A DNA stretch of 64,000 nt from Lysinibacillus irui (GTDB lineage Bacteria; Bacillota; Bacilli; Bacillales_A; Planococcaceae), in contig NZ_CP113527.1 in the NCBI RefSeq assembly GCF_028877475.1, forward strand, positions 117,501 to 181,500. Reading direction: 5' to 3'. The translations under genes and the position numbers were made by a program. The notes under the pieces are model-generated. The model did not search any database. It had not been told where the DNA came from and saw only the letters and a program-made list of their open reading frames with translations. Shown piece by piece: positions 1-11,561 of this stretch (the first letter of the stretch is position 1; each line of letters begins with the position of its first letter).

Positions 1-171
1 TAACAAACACATTTATTTTTTAAGTTTTTTATAGGCTTAATAACATTAGTAAGGTTTCAAGACACAAGCAGTTCTAGGAAGCAATCGAGTGAATGAAGGA
101 GCGTACTTCAGTACGTAACTGATTGAACGAGTGAAGCTGACAACGAAATGCGATGTGTATTGAAAGCTGTA
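1..171 (+). other. 3' part of the 16S-23S internal transcribed spacer
   Basis: This stretch lies directly before the 23S 5' end and carries no gene or tRNA. It is AT-rich up to about base 55. The rest is a 111-base module with a short CGTAC/GTACG hairpin, and a diverged copy of it lies between 23S and 5S. The 16S gene must lie to the left of the window. Confidence 0.85.
56..166 (+). repeat. rRNA spacer module, copy 1
   Basis: The module begins TTCAAGACACAAG and ends TGTATTGAAAG. It aligns end to end and in the same orientation with 3167-3277. Both copies keep a GCGTAC...GTACGT hairpin with different loop bases (TTCA here, TATT in copy 2). The copies flank the 23S gene, so they could serve RNA processing or be a spread spacer element. 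Confidence 0.8.
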
Positions 172-3098
<2,927 letters not shown>

Positions 3099-3133
3099 AA
3101 TTGTTTGAAGCAGTCAATGCGCCGTTTATCCAG

Positions 3134-3158
3134 TTTTGAAAGAACAATACTTTCAAAA
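3134..3158 (+). other. Spacer hairpin after 23S
   Basis: TTTTGAAAG and CTTTCAAAA form a perfect 9-bp stem with a 7-base loop, 35 bases after the 23S 3' end. No T-run follows, so it is not a terminator. It is probably an rRNA processing or antitermination structure. Confidence 0.6.
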
Positions 3159-3166
3159 ATGAGAGC

Positions 3167-3277
3167 TTCAAGACACAAGTAGAACAAGGAAGCAACCGAG
3201 TGATTGAGGGAGCGTACTATTGTACGTGACTGATTGAGCGAGAGCAGCTGACGCAGTAATACGCCGTGTATTGAAGG
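3167..3277 (+). repeat. rRNA spacer module, copy 2
   Basis: This is the second copy of the 111-base module of 56-166, between 23S and 5S and in the same orientation. It starts TTCAAGACACAAG and ends TGTATTGAAGG. The CGTAC/GTACG stem is kept while other positions have drifted. Confidence 0.8.
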
Positions 3278-3286
3278 TCGAACATA

Positions 3287-3403
3287 GTCTAGTGATGATG
3301 GCAAAGAGGTCACACCCGTTCCCATACCGAACACGGAAGTTAAGCTCTTTAGCGCCGATGGTAGTTGGGGGCTTCCCCCTGTGAGAGTAGGACGTCGCTA
3401 GGC
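3287..3403 (+). rRNA. 5S ribosomal RNA
   Basis: It is about 117 bases long and contains the conserved Bacillus 5S core (GAGGTCACACCCGTTCCCAT, then CCGAACACGGAAGTTAAGC). The terminal helix forms between GTCTAG at the start and CTAGGC at the end, which fixes the boundaries. It is the last gene of the rRNA operon, and a terminator follows within a few bases. Confidence 0.96.
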
Positions 3404-3407
3404 AATT

Positions 3408-3441
3408 AAAAGACCAGAGAAAATATTCTCTGGTCTTTTTT
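3408..3441 (+). terminator. rRNA operon terminator
   Basis: AAAAGACCAGAGAA and TTCTCTGGTCTTTTTT form a long perfect stem with an AATA loop and a T-run. It ends the rRNA operon. The reverse strand can form the same hairpin, so it may also end the convergent LytTR gene at 3448. Confidence 0.93.
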
Positions 3442-3447
3442 GATACC

Positions 3448-4119
3448 TTAAAATTCAAGAGCACTTCTAAGATTATTAATATATGATTGGCTCACAGGTA
3501 ATTCACTTCCGTCAATTAATGTAACAATAAAGTTTGATGTTAGGTCTCGTGCCATCTTTTTTATAAAATAAATATTTACAATATAGGAACGATGAATGCG
3601 AATAAAGTAGGTCGGTAATCTTAATTGAAGCTCTTTGAGTGTAATATTCGTTTTAAACTGTTCTTTTTCTACATAAAACCATGTTTTTTTCTGCAAGCTT
3701 TCTATATGAGATATTCTATCGATTGCTACTGGCTTCCATTCCTCCTCCTGCTTTCCTGTTAAAAACTGAAATGGTTCAGTTTTTTTCTTGGTGAAGGTGG
3801 ACGGTAAGACAACGACCAGTGCAGCTGGTTTATGATCAATGTATATTGGATAACCCATACCGTAATATGGCGTATCGAATAAGGAATTATCTAATATGGC
3901 ATCTGTTTTTTTCTGAGTCCGTAGCACTTGCTCCGCAATACTCCCTGGCATCACTTGTTGTCCGATCTCTAGATGAATATTTTGATGGCCTGAGTGAAAG
4001 TAAATATAAGAATTATCAACTGCAATTGCAAAGGATGAATCGGCTGGTACCCAGTCTTGCATCATTAAAATATATTGTTGTGAAATATCTTTTGCAAATG
4101 AATTTACCTCATTGTTCAT
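3448..4119 (-). CDS. LytTR-family transcriptional regulator
   Basis: A 223-residue DNA-binding regulator. Residues about 118-222 form a LytTR domain (IHRSYIVN at 175-182, LPVSQSY near 208). The N-terminal 115 residues look like a PAS- or GAF-type sensory domain. It has no receiver domain, so it probably senses a small molecule directly. I start at the ATG at 4119 because AAGGGGG lies just upstream; an in-frame ATG at 4161 has no such site. It is divergent from aceA with a 213-bp shared region rich in TAACAG half-sites, so I infer that it controls the glyoxylate genes. No characterised homologue is recognised. Confidence 0.85.
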   Translation of the reverse strand: MNNEVNSFAKDISQQYILMMQDWVPADSSFAIAVDNSYIYFHSGHQNIHLEIGQQVMPGSIAEQVLRTQKKTDAILDNSLFDTPYYGMGYPIYIDHKPAALVVVLPSTFTKKKTEPFQFLTGKQEEEWKPVAIDRISHIESLQKKTWFYVEKEQFKTNITLKELQLRLPTYFIRIHRSYIVNIYFIKKMARDLTSNFIVTLIDGSELPVSQSYINNLRSALEF

Positions 4120-4226
4120 TGTAACATCCCCCTTGTTTGTAAACAGCCTTCCAAATTTCATCGTTTAAAAAGGTAGTTTTATCCTGAAATTCCGATATTT
4201 TATCAAAAAATAGTGAAAATTTAAAC

Positions 4227-4298
4227 ACTCTGTTATATATTAATTTACAACAAATAAACCTGTTATGGAACAGTGAATTAAAAGTTTTTTAACAGAGT
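4227..4298. promoter_or_regulatory. Candidate operator cluster in the lytTR-aceA intergenic region
   Basis: ACTCTGTTA (4227-4235) and TAACAGAGT (4290-4298) are a perfect inverted pair. Between them CTGTT-ATGG-AACAG (4260-4273) is a small palindrome of the same half-site. The right element abuts a TATATT -10-like hexamer (4298-4303) that has no good -35, which fits an activator-dependent aceA promoter. That the LytTR protein binds here is inferred. Confidence 0.5.
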
Positions 4299-4332
4299 AT
4301 ATTGTACACAAAGGGGAAGGTGGAATTTCAAT

Positions 4333-5616
4333 ATGTCAACTCGTCAAGAAAGAATCGAAGCTTTAGAAAAACAATGGGCTGAAAACCCACGCTGGGCTGG
4401 TATTGAGCGCACATATTCAGCTGAAGAGGTTGTTAAATTACAGGGCACAATTGTACTTGAACAAACATTAGCCCAAAAAGGCGCTACTAGACTTTGGAAT
4501 TCGTTACATGAGGAACCGTTTATTAATGCATTGGGGGCATTAACGGGTAATCAGGCAGTGCAACAAGTAAAAGCCGGATTAAAGGCTATTTATCTATCAG
4601 GCTGGCAAGTAGCTGCGGATGCAAACCTTTCTGGACAAATGTATCCTGATCAATCTTTATACCCTGCTAACTCTGTACCAGCAGTAGTAAAACGTATCAA
4701 TCAAGCACTACAACGCGCCGATCAAATTGATCATGCTGAAGGTCGTGTCGATCAATTTGATTGGTTCGCACCAATCGTCGCAGATGCAGAAGCAGGTTTT
4801 GGTGGTCCTCTAAACGTGTTTGAACTTGTAAAGGGCATGATTGAAGCTGGGGCTGCTGGTGTTCACTTAGAAGATCAATTAGCGTCAGAAAAGAAATGTG
4901 GGCATCTAGGCGGTAAAGTTTTACTTCCAACACAAAATGCTATCCGTAATTTAATTGCTGCTCGATTAGCAACAGATGTTATGGGTGTAGATACAATTTT
5001 AATTGCTCGTACGGATGCAGATGCTGCAGATATGGTTACTTCAGATATTGACCCACGTGATGCGGAGTTCATAACTGGTGAACGTACACCAGAAGGTTTC
5101 TTCCGTACAAAAGCTGGTATTAAACAAGCAATTGCTCGTGGATTAGCTTACGCACCATATGCAGATTTAATTTGGTGTGAGACTTCCAAACCATCACTTG
5201 AGGAAGCTCGTGAATTTGCTGAAGCAATTCATGCTGAATTCCCAGGTAAAATGCTTGCGTACAATTGCTCACCTTCGTTCAACTGGAAAGCAAATCTTTC
5301 AGAAGAAGAAATTGCAGAATACCAACGAGAACTTGGTAAGTTGGGTTACAAATTCCAATTTGTTACGTTAGCAGGCTTCCATGCACTTAACCACTCCATG
5401 TTTGAGCTTGCACATGATTATAAAGATAATGGTATGGCTGCATATTCTAAACTACAGCAAGCTGAATTTGCTTCTGAATCCAAAGGGTATACAGCTACAC
5501 GCCATCAACGCGAAGTAGGTACTGGATATTTTGATGAAATTTCTCAAGTTATTTCTGGTGGTACTTCTTCTACAACAGCAATGGCAGGCTCTACTGAAAC
5601 TGAACAGTTTGTTTAA
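4333..5616 (+). CDS. aceA: Isocitrate lyase
   Basis: Cleaves isocitrate to glyoxylate and succinate, the first step of the glyoxylate shunt, which allows growth on acetate or fatty acids. The 427-residue protein has the catalytic KKCGH signature at 187-191 (nucleophile Cys189) and the metal-binding DAEAGFGG loop at 151-158. An AAGGGGAAGGTGG ribosome site precedes the ATG. aceB follows 110 bp downstream with an intercistronic stem-loop, so the pair is probably one operon. Length and motifs are typical of the family. Confidence 0.97.
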   Translation: MSTRQERIEALEKQWAENPRWAGIERTYSAEEVVKLQGTIVLEQTLAQKGATRLWNSLHEEPFINALGALTGNQAVQQVKAGLKAIYLSGWQVAADANLSGQMYPDQSLYPANSVPAVVKRINQALQRADQIDHAEGRVDQFDWFAPIVADAEAGFGGPLNVFELVKGMIEAGAAGVHLEDQLASEKKCGHLGGKVLLPTQNAIRNLIAARLATDVMGVDTILIARTDADAADMVTSDIDPRDAEFITGERTPEGFFRTKAGIKQAIARGLAYAPYADLIWCETSKPSLEEAREFAEAIHAEFPGKMLAYNCSPSFNWKANLSEEEIAEYQRELGKLGYKFQFVTLAGFHALNHSMFELAHDYKDNGMAAYSKLQQAEFASESKGYTATRHQREVGTGYFDEISQVISGGTSSTTAMAGSTETEQFV

Positions 5617-5664
5617 GTAACATTTTATACGTGTTTTCCTAAATTCATAATCATAGAATAGTCT

Positions 5665-5688
5665 CCTCCGTTTCTCCTAAAACGGAGG
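5665..5688 (+). other. aceA-aceB intercistronic stem-loop
   Basis: CCTCCGTTT and AAACGGAGG form a perfect 9-bp GC-rich stem with a 6-base loop. No T-run follows, so it is more likely an mRNA stabiliser or partial attenuator between aceA and aceB than a full terminator. Confidence 0.55.
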
Positions 5689-5726
5689 ATGACGAAACTA
5701 AAATTGCAAAGGTGGGTAAACAACTA

Positions 5727-7325
5727 ATGGAACAAGCAACAACAGGTAAGCTTAAAATTGTTGGAGAACAGAACGAGCAAACAAAAGAAATTTTAACACC
5801 TGAAGCTCTTAATTTTGTTCTTGCCCTGCATGAAAAATTTGATACTCGCCGTAAGGAGTTGTTGGATGCTCGTCAAGAACGCCAAAAACGACTTGATGCG
5901 GGAGAAAAGCTTGATTTCTTAGCAGAGACGAAGCATATTCGTGAAGGTGATTGGACAATTGCACCACTTCCAAAGGACCTGCAAGATCGCCGTGTTGAGA
6001 TTACAGGACCTGTTGATCGTAAGATGGTTATTAATGCTTTAAACTCGGGAGCAAAAATGTTTATGGCATGTTTCGAGGATGCTTCTTCTCCGACATGGGA
6101 AAATATGATTGGTGGTCAAATTAATATGCGTGATGCTATTAATAAGACGATAGAATTTTCACAAGCATCCAATGGTAAAACGTATAAATTAAATAAAGAA
6201 ACAGCAGTGCTTTTAGTTCGTCCACGAGGTCTACACTTGCTTGAGAAGCATGTTCTTGTCGATGGAGAGCCGATTTCAGGTAGCTTCTTTGATTTTGGTT
6301 TATATCTATTCCATAATGCAAAAAATGCGCTAGCGCAAGGTACTGGTCCATATTTCTATCTGCCAAAGCTTGAAAGTCATTTAGAGGCTCGTCTATGGAA
6401 TGATGTCTTTGTATTTGCCCAAGATTATATTGGCATTCCACAGGGAACAATAAAAGCTACTGTACTAATTGAAACGATTTTAGCGGCGTTTGAGATGGAT
6501 GAAATTTTATATGAGCTACGCGAACATTCAGCTGGTCTGAATTGTGGACGTTGGGATTATATTTTCAGTTATATTAAACGTCTTCGCAATCAAGCTGATG
6601 TTATTTTGCCAGATCGTGGGCAAGTAACAATGACCGTACCGTTTATGAAGGCCTATACGTCTTTATGCATACAAACATGTCATAAGCGTAATGCACCAGC
6701 AATGGGGGGAATGGCTGCACAAATTCCTGTTAAAAATGATGATGAGGCGAATGCTATAGCATTTGCGAAAGTGGCAGAAGATAAACGTCGTGAAGCAACA
6801 GAGGGGCACGATGGTACTTGGGTAGCACATCCTGGTATGGTTGCAACTGCAATGGAGCAGTTTGATGCCATTATGACAACACCTAACCAAATTCATAAAA
6901 AACGTGAGGATGTACACGTAACTGCAGAAGATTTAGTAGCGGTGCCAGAGGGAACAATTACGCTTGAAGGTCTTCGTATTAACTGTAGTGTCGGTGTACA
7001 ATATATTGCTTCATGGCTACGGGGTAATGGTGCTGCACCAATTAACAACTTGATGGAGGATGCCGCAACAGCAGAAATTTCTCGTACGCAAGTATGGCAA
7101 TGGATTCGTCATCCAAAAGGAATCTTAGATGATGGACGTGGTATTACGTTAGCATTTGTCCTAGAAATATTGGAAGAAGAGCTTGTGAAGATTAAAGAGG
7201 CTGTTGGGGAACAAGCTTATAGCAGTGGTCGCTACATTGAAGCAGCTGAACTGTTTAAATCCTTAATTGAGCAAGATGAATTTGCGGAATTTTTGACACT
7301 TCCAGGATATGAAAAATTAGCATAA
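5727..7325 (+). CDS. aceB: Malate synthase
   Basis: Condenses glyoxylate with acetyl-CoA to malate, completing the glyoxylate shunt begun by AceA. The 532-residue protein has the family signature [16 protein letters not shown] at 265-280 and the MACFEDA segment near 113-119. The length fits malate synthase A (about 530 residues). I prefer the ATG at 5727, about 10 bases after AAAGGTGGG; a GTG at 5712 inside that ribosome site is in frame but less likely. Confidence 0.96.
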   Translation: MEQATTGKLKIVGEQNEQTKEILTPEALNFVLALHEKFDTRRKELLDARQERQKRLDAGEKLDFLAETKHIREGDWTIAPLPKDLQDRRVEITGPVDRKMVINALNSGAKMFMACFEDASSPTWENMIGGQINMRDAINKTIEFSQASNGKTYKLNKETAVLLVRPRGLHLLEKHVLVDGEPISGSFFDFGLYLFHNAKNALAQGTGPYFYLPKLESHLEARLWNDVFVFAQDYIGIPQGTIKATVLIETILAAFEMDEILYELREHSAGLNCGRWDYIFSYIKRLRNQADVILPDRGQVTMTVPFMKAYTSLCIQTCHKRNAPAMGGMAAQIPVKNDDEANAIAFAKVAEDKRREATEGHDGTWVAHPGMVATAMEQFDAIMTTPNQIHKKREDVHVTAEDLVAVPEGTITLEGLRINCSVGVQYIASWLRGNGAAPINNLMEDAATAEISRTQVWQWIRHPKGILDDGRGITLAFVLEILEEELVKIKEAVGEQAYSSGRYIEAAELFKSLIEQDEFAEFLTLPGYEKLA

Positions 7326-7439
7326 GACATAAATCTACTATCAGCATATTTCAACTTTCCTAATTCCACTAACATAGCGTGACGGGGTCTGTTCCCCCGT
7401 TTAGGCTAAAGAGATGAGCACGATTGAATTAAAGGGGTC

Positions 7440-7558
7440 TACTAATAAAAGTAAAGAGATTTTAAAGGGGTGAAAGATCTCTTACTAGCTTTGATGGGGA
7501 GCTTGTAAGGCATCTTTTATTAGGGGAATCCGCGTTAATATGGTAACGCGGATTTTTT
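7440..7558 (+). ncRNA. Possible structured RNA in the aceB 3' region
   Basis: A long-range closing stem pairs CTAATAAAAG (7443-7452) with CTTTTATTAG (7513-7522). Inside it, AAAGAGAT and ATCTCTT form one hairpin, and an AGCT...AGCT pairing allows a second. A strong intrinsic terminator follows at once. This three-way-junction-plus-terminator layout suggests a structured 3' UTR or a small RNA. It matches no riboswitch class that I recognise, and the folding was done by eye only. Confidence 0.4.
7527..7558 (+). terminator. Terminator of the aceA-aceB region
   Basis: ATCCGCGTTA and TAACGCGGAT pair around a 4-6 base loop and are followed by a T-run. The T-run is on the plus strand only, so it ends the aceB transcript or the putative RNA before it, not the convergent methyltransferase gene. 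Confidence 0.9.
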
Positions 7559-7563
7559 CTATA

Positions 7564-8232
7564 TTAGTTTACGATAGCAAGTACAAAGCCGTCATAGCCT
7601 TTTACACCAACTGTTTGTATAGCTGTTGCCTCAATTCTAGGTTCCTCTTTTAGTAGTTCCATAAATTGCTGAATACCGCGTACACGTTCATCCTCACTAT
7701 TTTTATCAGTTATTGCACCATCACGTACTACATTATCTGCAACGATTATAGCACCTAAATGAGCTAATTGTATGGCCCACTTCAAGTAAGCGGGGTTATT
7801 CGGTTTATCAGCGTCAATAAAAATAAAGTCAAATAAGCGCCCTTCATTTTTTAACTCTGGCAATGTTTCTAATGCGTTTCCAACAATAACCTCAATTTTT
7901 TCCTCATAACCTGCATTCTTGATATTTTTCCTTGCAACCTTTGCGTACTCTTCATTAATTTCTAAAGTAACTAGTTTACCTTCTCGAGGAAGAGCTTGGG
8001 CTAAGCAAATACTGCTATAACCACCAAGTGTGCCAATTTCTAAAATATTTGCTGCGGCTTTCATTTTGGCTAATAAATATAATAGTCTCCCTTGCGTAGG
8101 AGATACATCGATCTCTGGAATACTTGCAGCTTTATTCGTCTGTAGTACAGCATTAAGATGTTTGTTTATTGGGAGGAGCTTATCCATAAAATAATGATCT
8201 ACATTTTGCCAAACATTCATCTCTGTCATCAT
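7564..8232 (-). CDS. SAM-dependent O-methyltransferase
   Basis: A 222-residue class I methyltransferase of the caffeoyl-CoA/catechol O-methyltransferase type. The SAM-binding motif LEIGTLGGYSS lies near residue 63, and the acidic FIDADKP motif (metal/substrate region) near 138. Bacterial members methylate small catechols or, as TrmR, tRNA; the substrate cannot be told from sequence. Two adjacent ATGs (8232 and 8229) follow GAGGA, and the second has slightly better spacing. It is divergent from a LysR regulator that may control it. Confidence 0.88.
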   Translation of the reverse strand: MMTEMNVWQNVDHYFMDKLLPINKHLNAVLQTNKAASIPEIDVSPTQGRLLYLLAKMKAAANILEIGTLGGYSSICLAQALPREGKLVTLEINEEYAKVARKNIKNAGYEEKIEVIVGNALETLPELKNEGRLFDFIFIDADKPNNPAYLKWAIQLAHLGAIIVADNVVRDGAITDKNSEDERVRGIQQFMELLKEEPRIEATAIQTVGVKGYDGFVLAIVN

Positions 8233-8259
8233 ACAGTCCTCATTTCTTTAATTTATACG

Positions 8260-8299
8260 TGCAAGCTTGCAAATAAAGTGTATGATAGAATGAATCATA
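8260..8299. promoter_or_regulatory. Candidate LysR binding site in the divergent region
   Basis: TATGAT-N7-ATCATA (8281-8299) is an interrupted dyad of the kind bound by LysR proteins. Next to it TGCAAGCTTGCA (8260-8271) is a perfect 12-bp palindrome. Both sit between the methyltransferase and lysR starts. Confidence 0.45.
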
Positions 8300-8357
8300 A
8301 TAAAAATATATTCTAATTATTTATGTATAACTTTAGATTATGAGTAGGAGTAAAATC

Positions 8358-9251
8358 ATGAATATTCATGGCTTAAAATTGTTTTATCAAGTTGCAACTA
8401 CAGGTAGTTTCACAAAAGCTGCAGAAATATTACGTATAAGCCAGCCCGCTGTTTCGAGTCAAATTAAACGATTCGAACATGAAATAGGAGTACAGCTTTT
8501 TAAGCAACAGGGACGAGGGGTAGTTCTCACAGAATTTGGTGAGGCACTAGCGGAGAAAGCTCAAAATCTTATCGCCCTTGAACATCATATTGAAACATTT
8601 ATAGAAGAATACCGGCTTGCAAAGGCAGGAAATTTACATATAGTCGCTACCTACCTGCCAGCAAATTTTCTAATTCCAAAATGGGCTGCTCACTTCAAGG
8701 CTGTAAATGAGCATGTCAATTTAATGATTACAACGACCAATACAAAGGATGCCTTTGAACAACTTATTCATTATAAAGCGGATATTGCTATTTACGGGGG
8801 AGGAATGTCCGAAAGACCTAAAGAAATAGAGTGGGAGGAGCTTTATGAAGATGAATTATGGTTTGTCGTGTCTCCAACTCATCGCTATGCACACCAAAAC
8901 ATTACCTTAGTTGAAATGTTTCAGGAGCCGTTTATTATGAGAGAGGAAGGAAGTTCGATGAGAGAGCATCTTTTTTCACTATGCCAAACATATCAGGTGA
9001 AACCTCCGAACATTGCGCTTCAATTTAATGGAATTAATGAAACAATTCGATCGGTCATGGCGGGTTATGGAGCGAACTTTATTTCTTCTCTTGCAGTTAG
9101 AGAATATGTAGAGAATGGGCAATTGGCTAGGGTTTATGTTAAGGATATCCATGCTATTAAACATAAAATTGCTATTTGTACGAGGAACAATGAAAAGCAT
9201 AACTTGCTTGTACAAAAATTTATTGAAACCATCAAGAGTTCTCCTATTTGA
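8358..9251 (+). CDS. LysR-family transcriptional regulator
   Basis: A 297-residue LysR protein. The N-terminal winged helix has the classic FTKAAEILRISQPAVSSQIK recognition segment at about 19-38. The rest is a periplasmic-binding-type effector domain. I start at the ATG at 8358, which follows GTAGGAG with good spacing; an ATG at 8340 lies before that site. LysR proteins usually regulate the divergent neighbour, here the O-methyltransferase. The effector is unknown. Confidence 0.92.
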   Translation: MNIHGLKLFYQVATTGSFTKAAEILRISQPAVSSQIKRFEHEIGVQLFKQQGRGVVLTEFGEALAEKAQNLIALEHHIETFIEEYRLAKAGNLHIVATYLPANFLIPKWAAHFKAVNEHVNLMITTTNTKDAFEQLIHYKADIAIYGGGMSERPKEIEWEELYEDELWFVVSPTHRYAHQNITLVEMFQEPFIMREEGSSMREHLFSLCQTYQVKPPNIALQFNGINETIRSVMAGYGANFISSLAVREYVENGQLARVYVKDIHAIKHKIAICTRNNEKHNLLVQKFIETIKSSPI

Positions 9252-9280
9252 TATGTACATCATGCATAATAGTAGGAAAT

Positions 9281-9303
9281 TTGTTATACTAGTTATATAA
9301 CAA
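9281..9303. promoter_or_regulatory. GntR operator (autoregulatory), TTGTTATA-N7-TATAACAA
   Basis: A perfect inverted repeat of TTGTTATA (9281-9288) and TATAACAA (9296-9303) with a 7-base spacer, 16 bases before the GntR start codon. The same element with the same spacer lies at 26095-26117. GntR proteins of the YtrA type bind such AT-rich dyads. Confidence 0.75.
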
Positions 9304-9319
9304 TATGGAGCTGATAAAC

Positions 9320-9715
9320 ATGTTCATTCAAATAGAGCCACAATCGGACGTACCTATTTATGAGCAGGTGACACGTCAAATCATTGAAGGCATTGCAAGA
9401 GGTGAGATGAAGCCAGGGGATACCCTACCATCTGTTCGGAGTTTAGCTGCTGATTTAGGTGTAAATATGCATACTGTTAATAAGAGCTATCATGAATTAG
9501 AAGCCAAAGGTATTATAGTTATTCGGCCAAAATCGGGAGCTATTATAAGTTCTACAGAGGAGCGAGCTTTGACACCTGAGCAATTACAACAAATCGAAAA
9601 GAATTTGAAGCCTGTTGTGGCAGAAGGTATGGTGCTCGGCGCAACAGCAGAACAAATTGAGCACATGATGAAAAAGGTGTTCGCTGAATTGCAAATACCA
9701 GCAGAGGGAGTGTAG
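9320..9715 (+). CDS. GntR-family repressor, YtrA subfamily
   Basis: A 131-residue regulator with a GntR winged helix (PIYEQVTRQIIEGIARGEMKP, then PSVRSLAADLGVNMHTVNKSY). Only about 55 residues follow, the small dimerisation tail typical of YtrA-type members. The ATG at 9320 follows ATGGAG with a 9-base gap; an ATG at 9305 overlaps that site. YtrA proteins usually repress ABC-transporter operons. Here the adjacent gene is a DUF1648 membrane protein, while a matching operator lies in front of the ABC operon at 26135. Confidence 0.92.
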   Translation: MFIQIEPQSDVPIYEQVTRQIIEGIARGEMKPGDTLPSVRSLAADLGVNMHTVNKSYHELEAKGIIVIRPKSGAIISSTEERALTPEQLQQIEKNLKPVVAEGMVLGATAEQIEHMMKKVFAELQIPAEGV

Positions 9716-9719
9716 CACA

Positions 9720-10817
9720 ATGCTACTTGGTGTTTTTATAACGATCTACATCATGACATTAGCTTTGCAATTGGTGGTTCCTTATATTGTGCGAGATACT
9801 ATTGTTTTTGGGGTCACTGTACCAGATCAAAATATTATGCACCCCGTCTTAGCTAAAATGAAAAAGCAGTATGTTCAATTAGTAGGGGTCACTGGAATAG
9901 TATTCTTACTCATTATGATTATTAGTTACAATTGGTTAGCCCCTTCTGAATCAATTCAAAGTATCGTTTTATTAAGCTGTCTATTTAGCATGCTTACGGT
10001 CAGTATGGTGCTGTACTGGATAAGTCATCAAAAGGTATCAAGGCTGAAAAAGCAGGAACAATGGGGGGTAAATATTAAGCAAGTACGTGCCGTTGATTTA
10101 ACTGCGCGAAGCCGTGATGAAATGCTACCTTGGTCATTTTTTGCTGTACCTTTAGGAATTTCAGTATTTTTAATCATTTACACAATGCTCCATTACGACC
10201 AAATGCCGAATGATATAGCTGTACATTGGGGGCCAAGTGGAGAAGCGGATGAGTGGAGGAAGAAGACGTATTTTACGGCTATTTCGTTGCCGCTTGTTAT
10301 GCTAATGATGCAATGGATGATGTGGGGAGTTAGCGATTCCATTAAACGTTCTGCAATTAAGCTGGCTGTCAATCGCAAAGAACAATCATTAGAGGACCAG
10401 CTAAAAACTCGAAAATATATGAGCTGGCATATATTGTTGATTAGCTATGCTTTAACCATCTTATTAACAGTGTTACAACTAAGCAATATCTATCCCTTCA
10501 TGACTGTAGGCTATAAGCTATTGCCAGTCTTTATTTCGTTTTTAGTTGTACTGTTTGGTTCACTATTTATTTATATTGTGAAAAAGCATAAACATAAAGT
10601 ACGCTATGAAGAAAATATTGATTCACAAGTAATGGATGTAGATGAAGATAGGTATTGGAAGGGTGGCTTAATTTATATTAATCGACAGGATCCTTCCGTT
10701 TTTGTGGAAAAACGCTTTGGAGTAGGGTGGACGATGAACCTTGCGAATCCTAGAGGTTATATTTTCATTGGTCTGCCTTTTGTGTTATTGCTGTTGATTT
10801 CAATTTTTTCGTTATAA
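9720..10817 (+). CDS. DUF1648/DUF5808 membrane protein
   Basis: A 365-residue integral membrane protein with about eight predicted helices. It carries the DUF1648 hallmark (MPNDIAVHWGPSGEADEW, near residue 161) known from SdpI-like proteins. The C-terminal section (DEDRYWKGGLIYIN..., about 302-345) resembles DUF5808. It starts 5 bases after the GntR stop and is surely co-transcribed with it. Some SdpI relatives give immunity to peptide toxins, but the role here is not known. Confidence 0.8.
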   Translation: MLLGVFITIYIMTLALQLVVPYIVRDTIVFGVTVPDQNIMHPVLAKMKKQYVQLVGVTGIVFLLIMIISYNWLAPSESIQSIVLLSCLFSMLTVSMVLYWISHQKVSRLKKQEQWGVNIKQVRAVDLTARSRDEMLPWSFFAVPLGISVFLIIYTMLHYDQMPNDIAVHWGPSGEADEWRKKTYFTAISLPLVMLMMQWMMWGVSDSIKRSAIKLAVNRKEQSLEDQLKTRKYMSWHILLISYALTILLTVLQLSNIYPFMTVGYKLLPVFISFLVVLFGSLFIYIVKKHKHKVRYEENIDSQVMDVDEDRYWKGGLIYINRQDPSVFVEKRFGVGWTMNLANPRGYIFIGLPFVLLLLISIFSL

Positions 10818-10841
10818 AATAATAGTAATTTGTAGGGGGAA

Positions 10842-10870
10842 AATTCGTTCCATGTGAACGGATTTTTTCT
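10842..10870 (+). terminator. Terminator of the GntR operon
   Basis: AATTCGTTC and GAACGGATT pair (one G-T wobble) around CATGT, followed by a T-run. It separates the GntR/DUF1648 pair from the two-component system. Confidence 0.75.
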
Positions 10871-10889
10871 TATTACTGGAGGTAGGCAG

Positions 10890-11561
10890 ATGAAAATTCT
10901 TGTAGTCGATGACGATATTCATATTTTAAAACTAGTTACAATTTATTTAACAAAGGAAGGTTATCAAGTGTTATGTGCAGAAAATGCCGAGCAGGCACTA
11001 GCATTACTTGAAGGAAGTCTACCTGATTTAGCTGTTGTAGATGTAATGATGCCAGGAATGGATGGTTTTACACTAACTGAGACTTTAACACAAGATTATG
11101 ACATTCCTGTCTTATTATTAACAGCGAAAGGCGAGTTAGAGGATAAAGAGCGAGGCTTTTTAGCAGGATCAGACGACTATGTTGTAAAGCCCTTTGAACC
11201 AAAAGAGTTATTATTTCGCATAGCAGCTATATTACGGAGATTGGATAAGAAAAATCAAATAACGATTCAAGTTGGAAATATAGTGATTGATCGCCGAAGT
11301 TTTGAAGTTGTAATAGGAGAAGATACTCTTATTCTTCCTTTAAAGGAATTTGAATTACTGGCCTTATTGGCGTCACGGCCCCATCAAGTGTTTACGCGTA
11401 GCTATATTATGGAGCAAGTATGGGGCTATGACTATGATGGAGACGAGCAAACGCTGAATACACATATGAAGCGGATTCGCGAAAGAATAAGTAGGTATGA
11501 CACTGCTGTTGAGATCACAACAGTGCGTGGTGTGGGCTACAAGCTAGAGGAAACAACATGA
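10890..11561 (+). CDS. OmpR-family response regulator
   Basis: A 223-residue response regulator: receiver domain (acidic DDD at 7-9, phosphoacceptor Asp51 in VVDVMMPG, Lys in VVKPF) and a C-terminal winged helix (TLNTHMKRIRERI, TVRGVGYKLE). The ATG at 10890 follows GGAGG; earlier ATGs lie within the terminator hairpin. It overlaps the histidine kinase gene by 4 bp (ATGA), so the two are translationally coupled. A tandem GTTCATG repeat after the kinase is a likely target site. Confidence 0.95.
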   Translation: MKILVVDDDIHILKLVTIYLTKEGYQVLCAENAEQALALLEGSLPDLAVVDVMMPGMDGFTLTETLTQDYDIPVLLLTAKGELEDKERGFLAGSDDYVVKPFEPKELLFRIAAILRRLDKKNQITIQVGNIVIDRRSFEVVIGEDTLILPLKEFELLALLASRPHQVFTRSYIMEQVWGYDYDGDEQTLNTHMKRIRERISRYDTAVEITTVRGVGYKLEETT

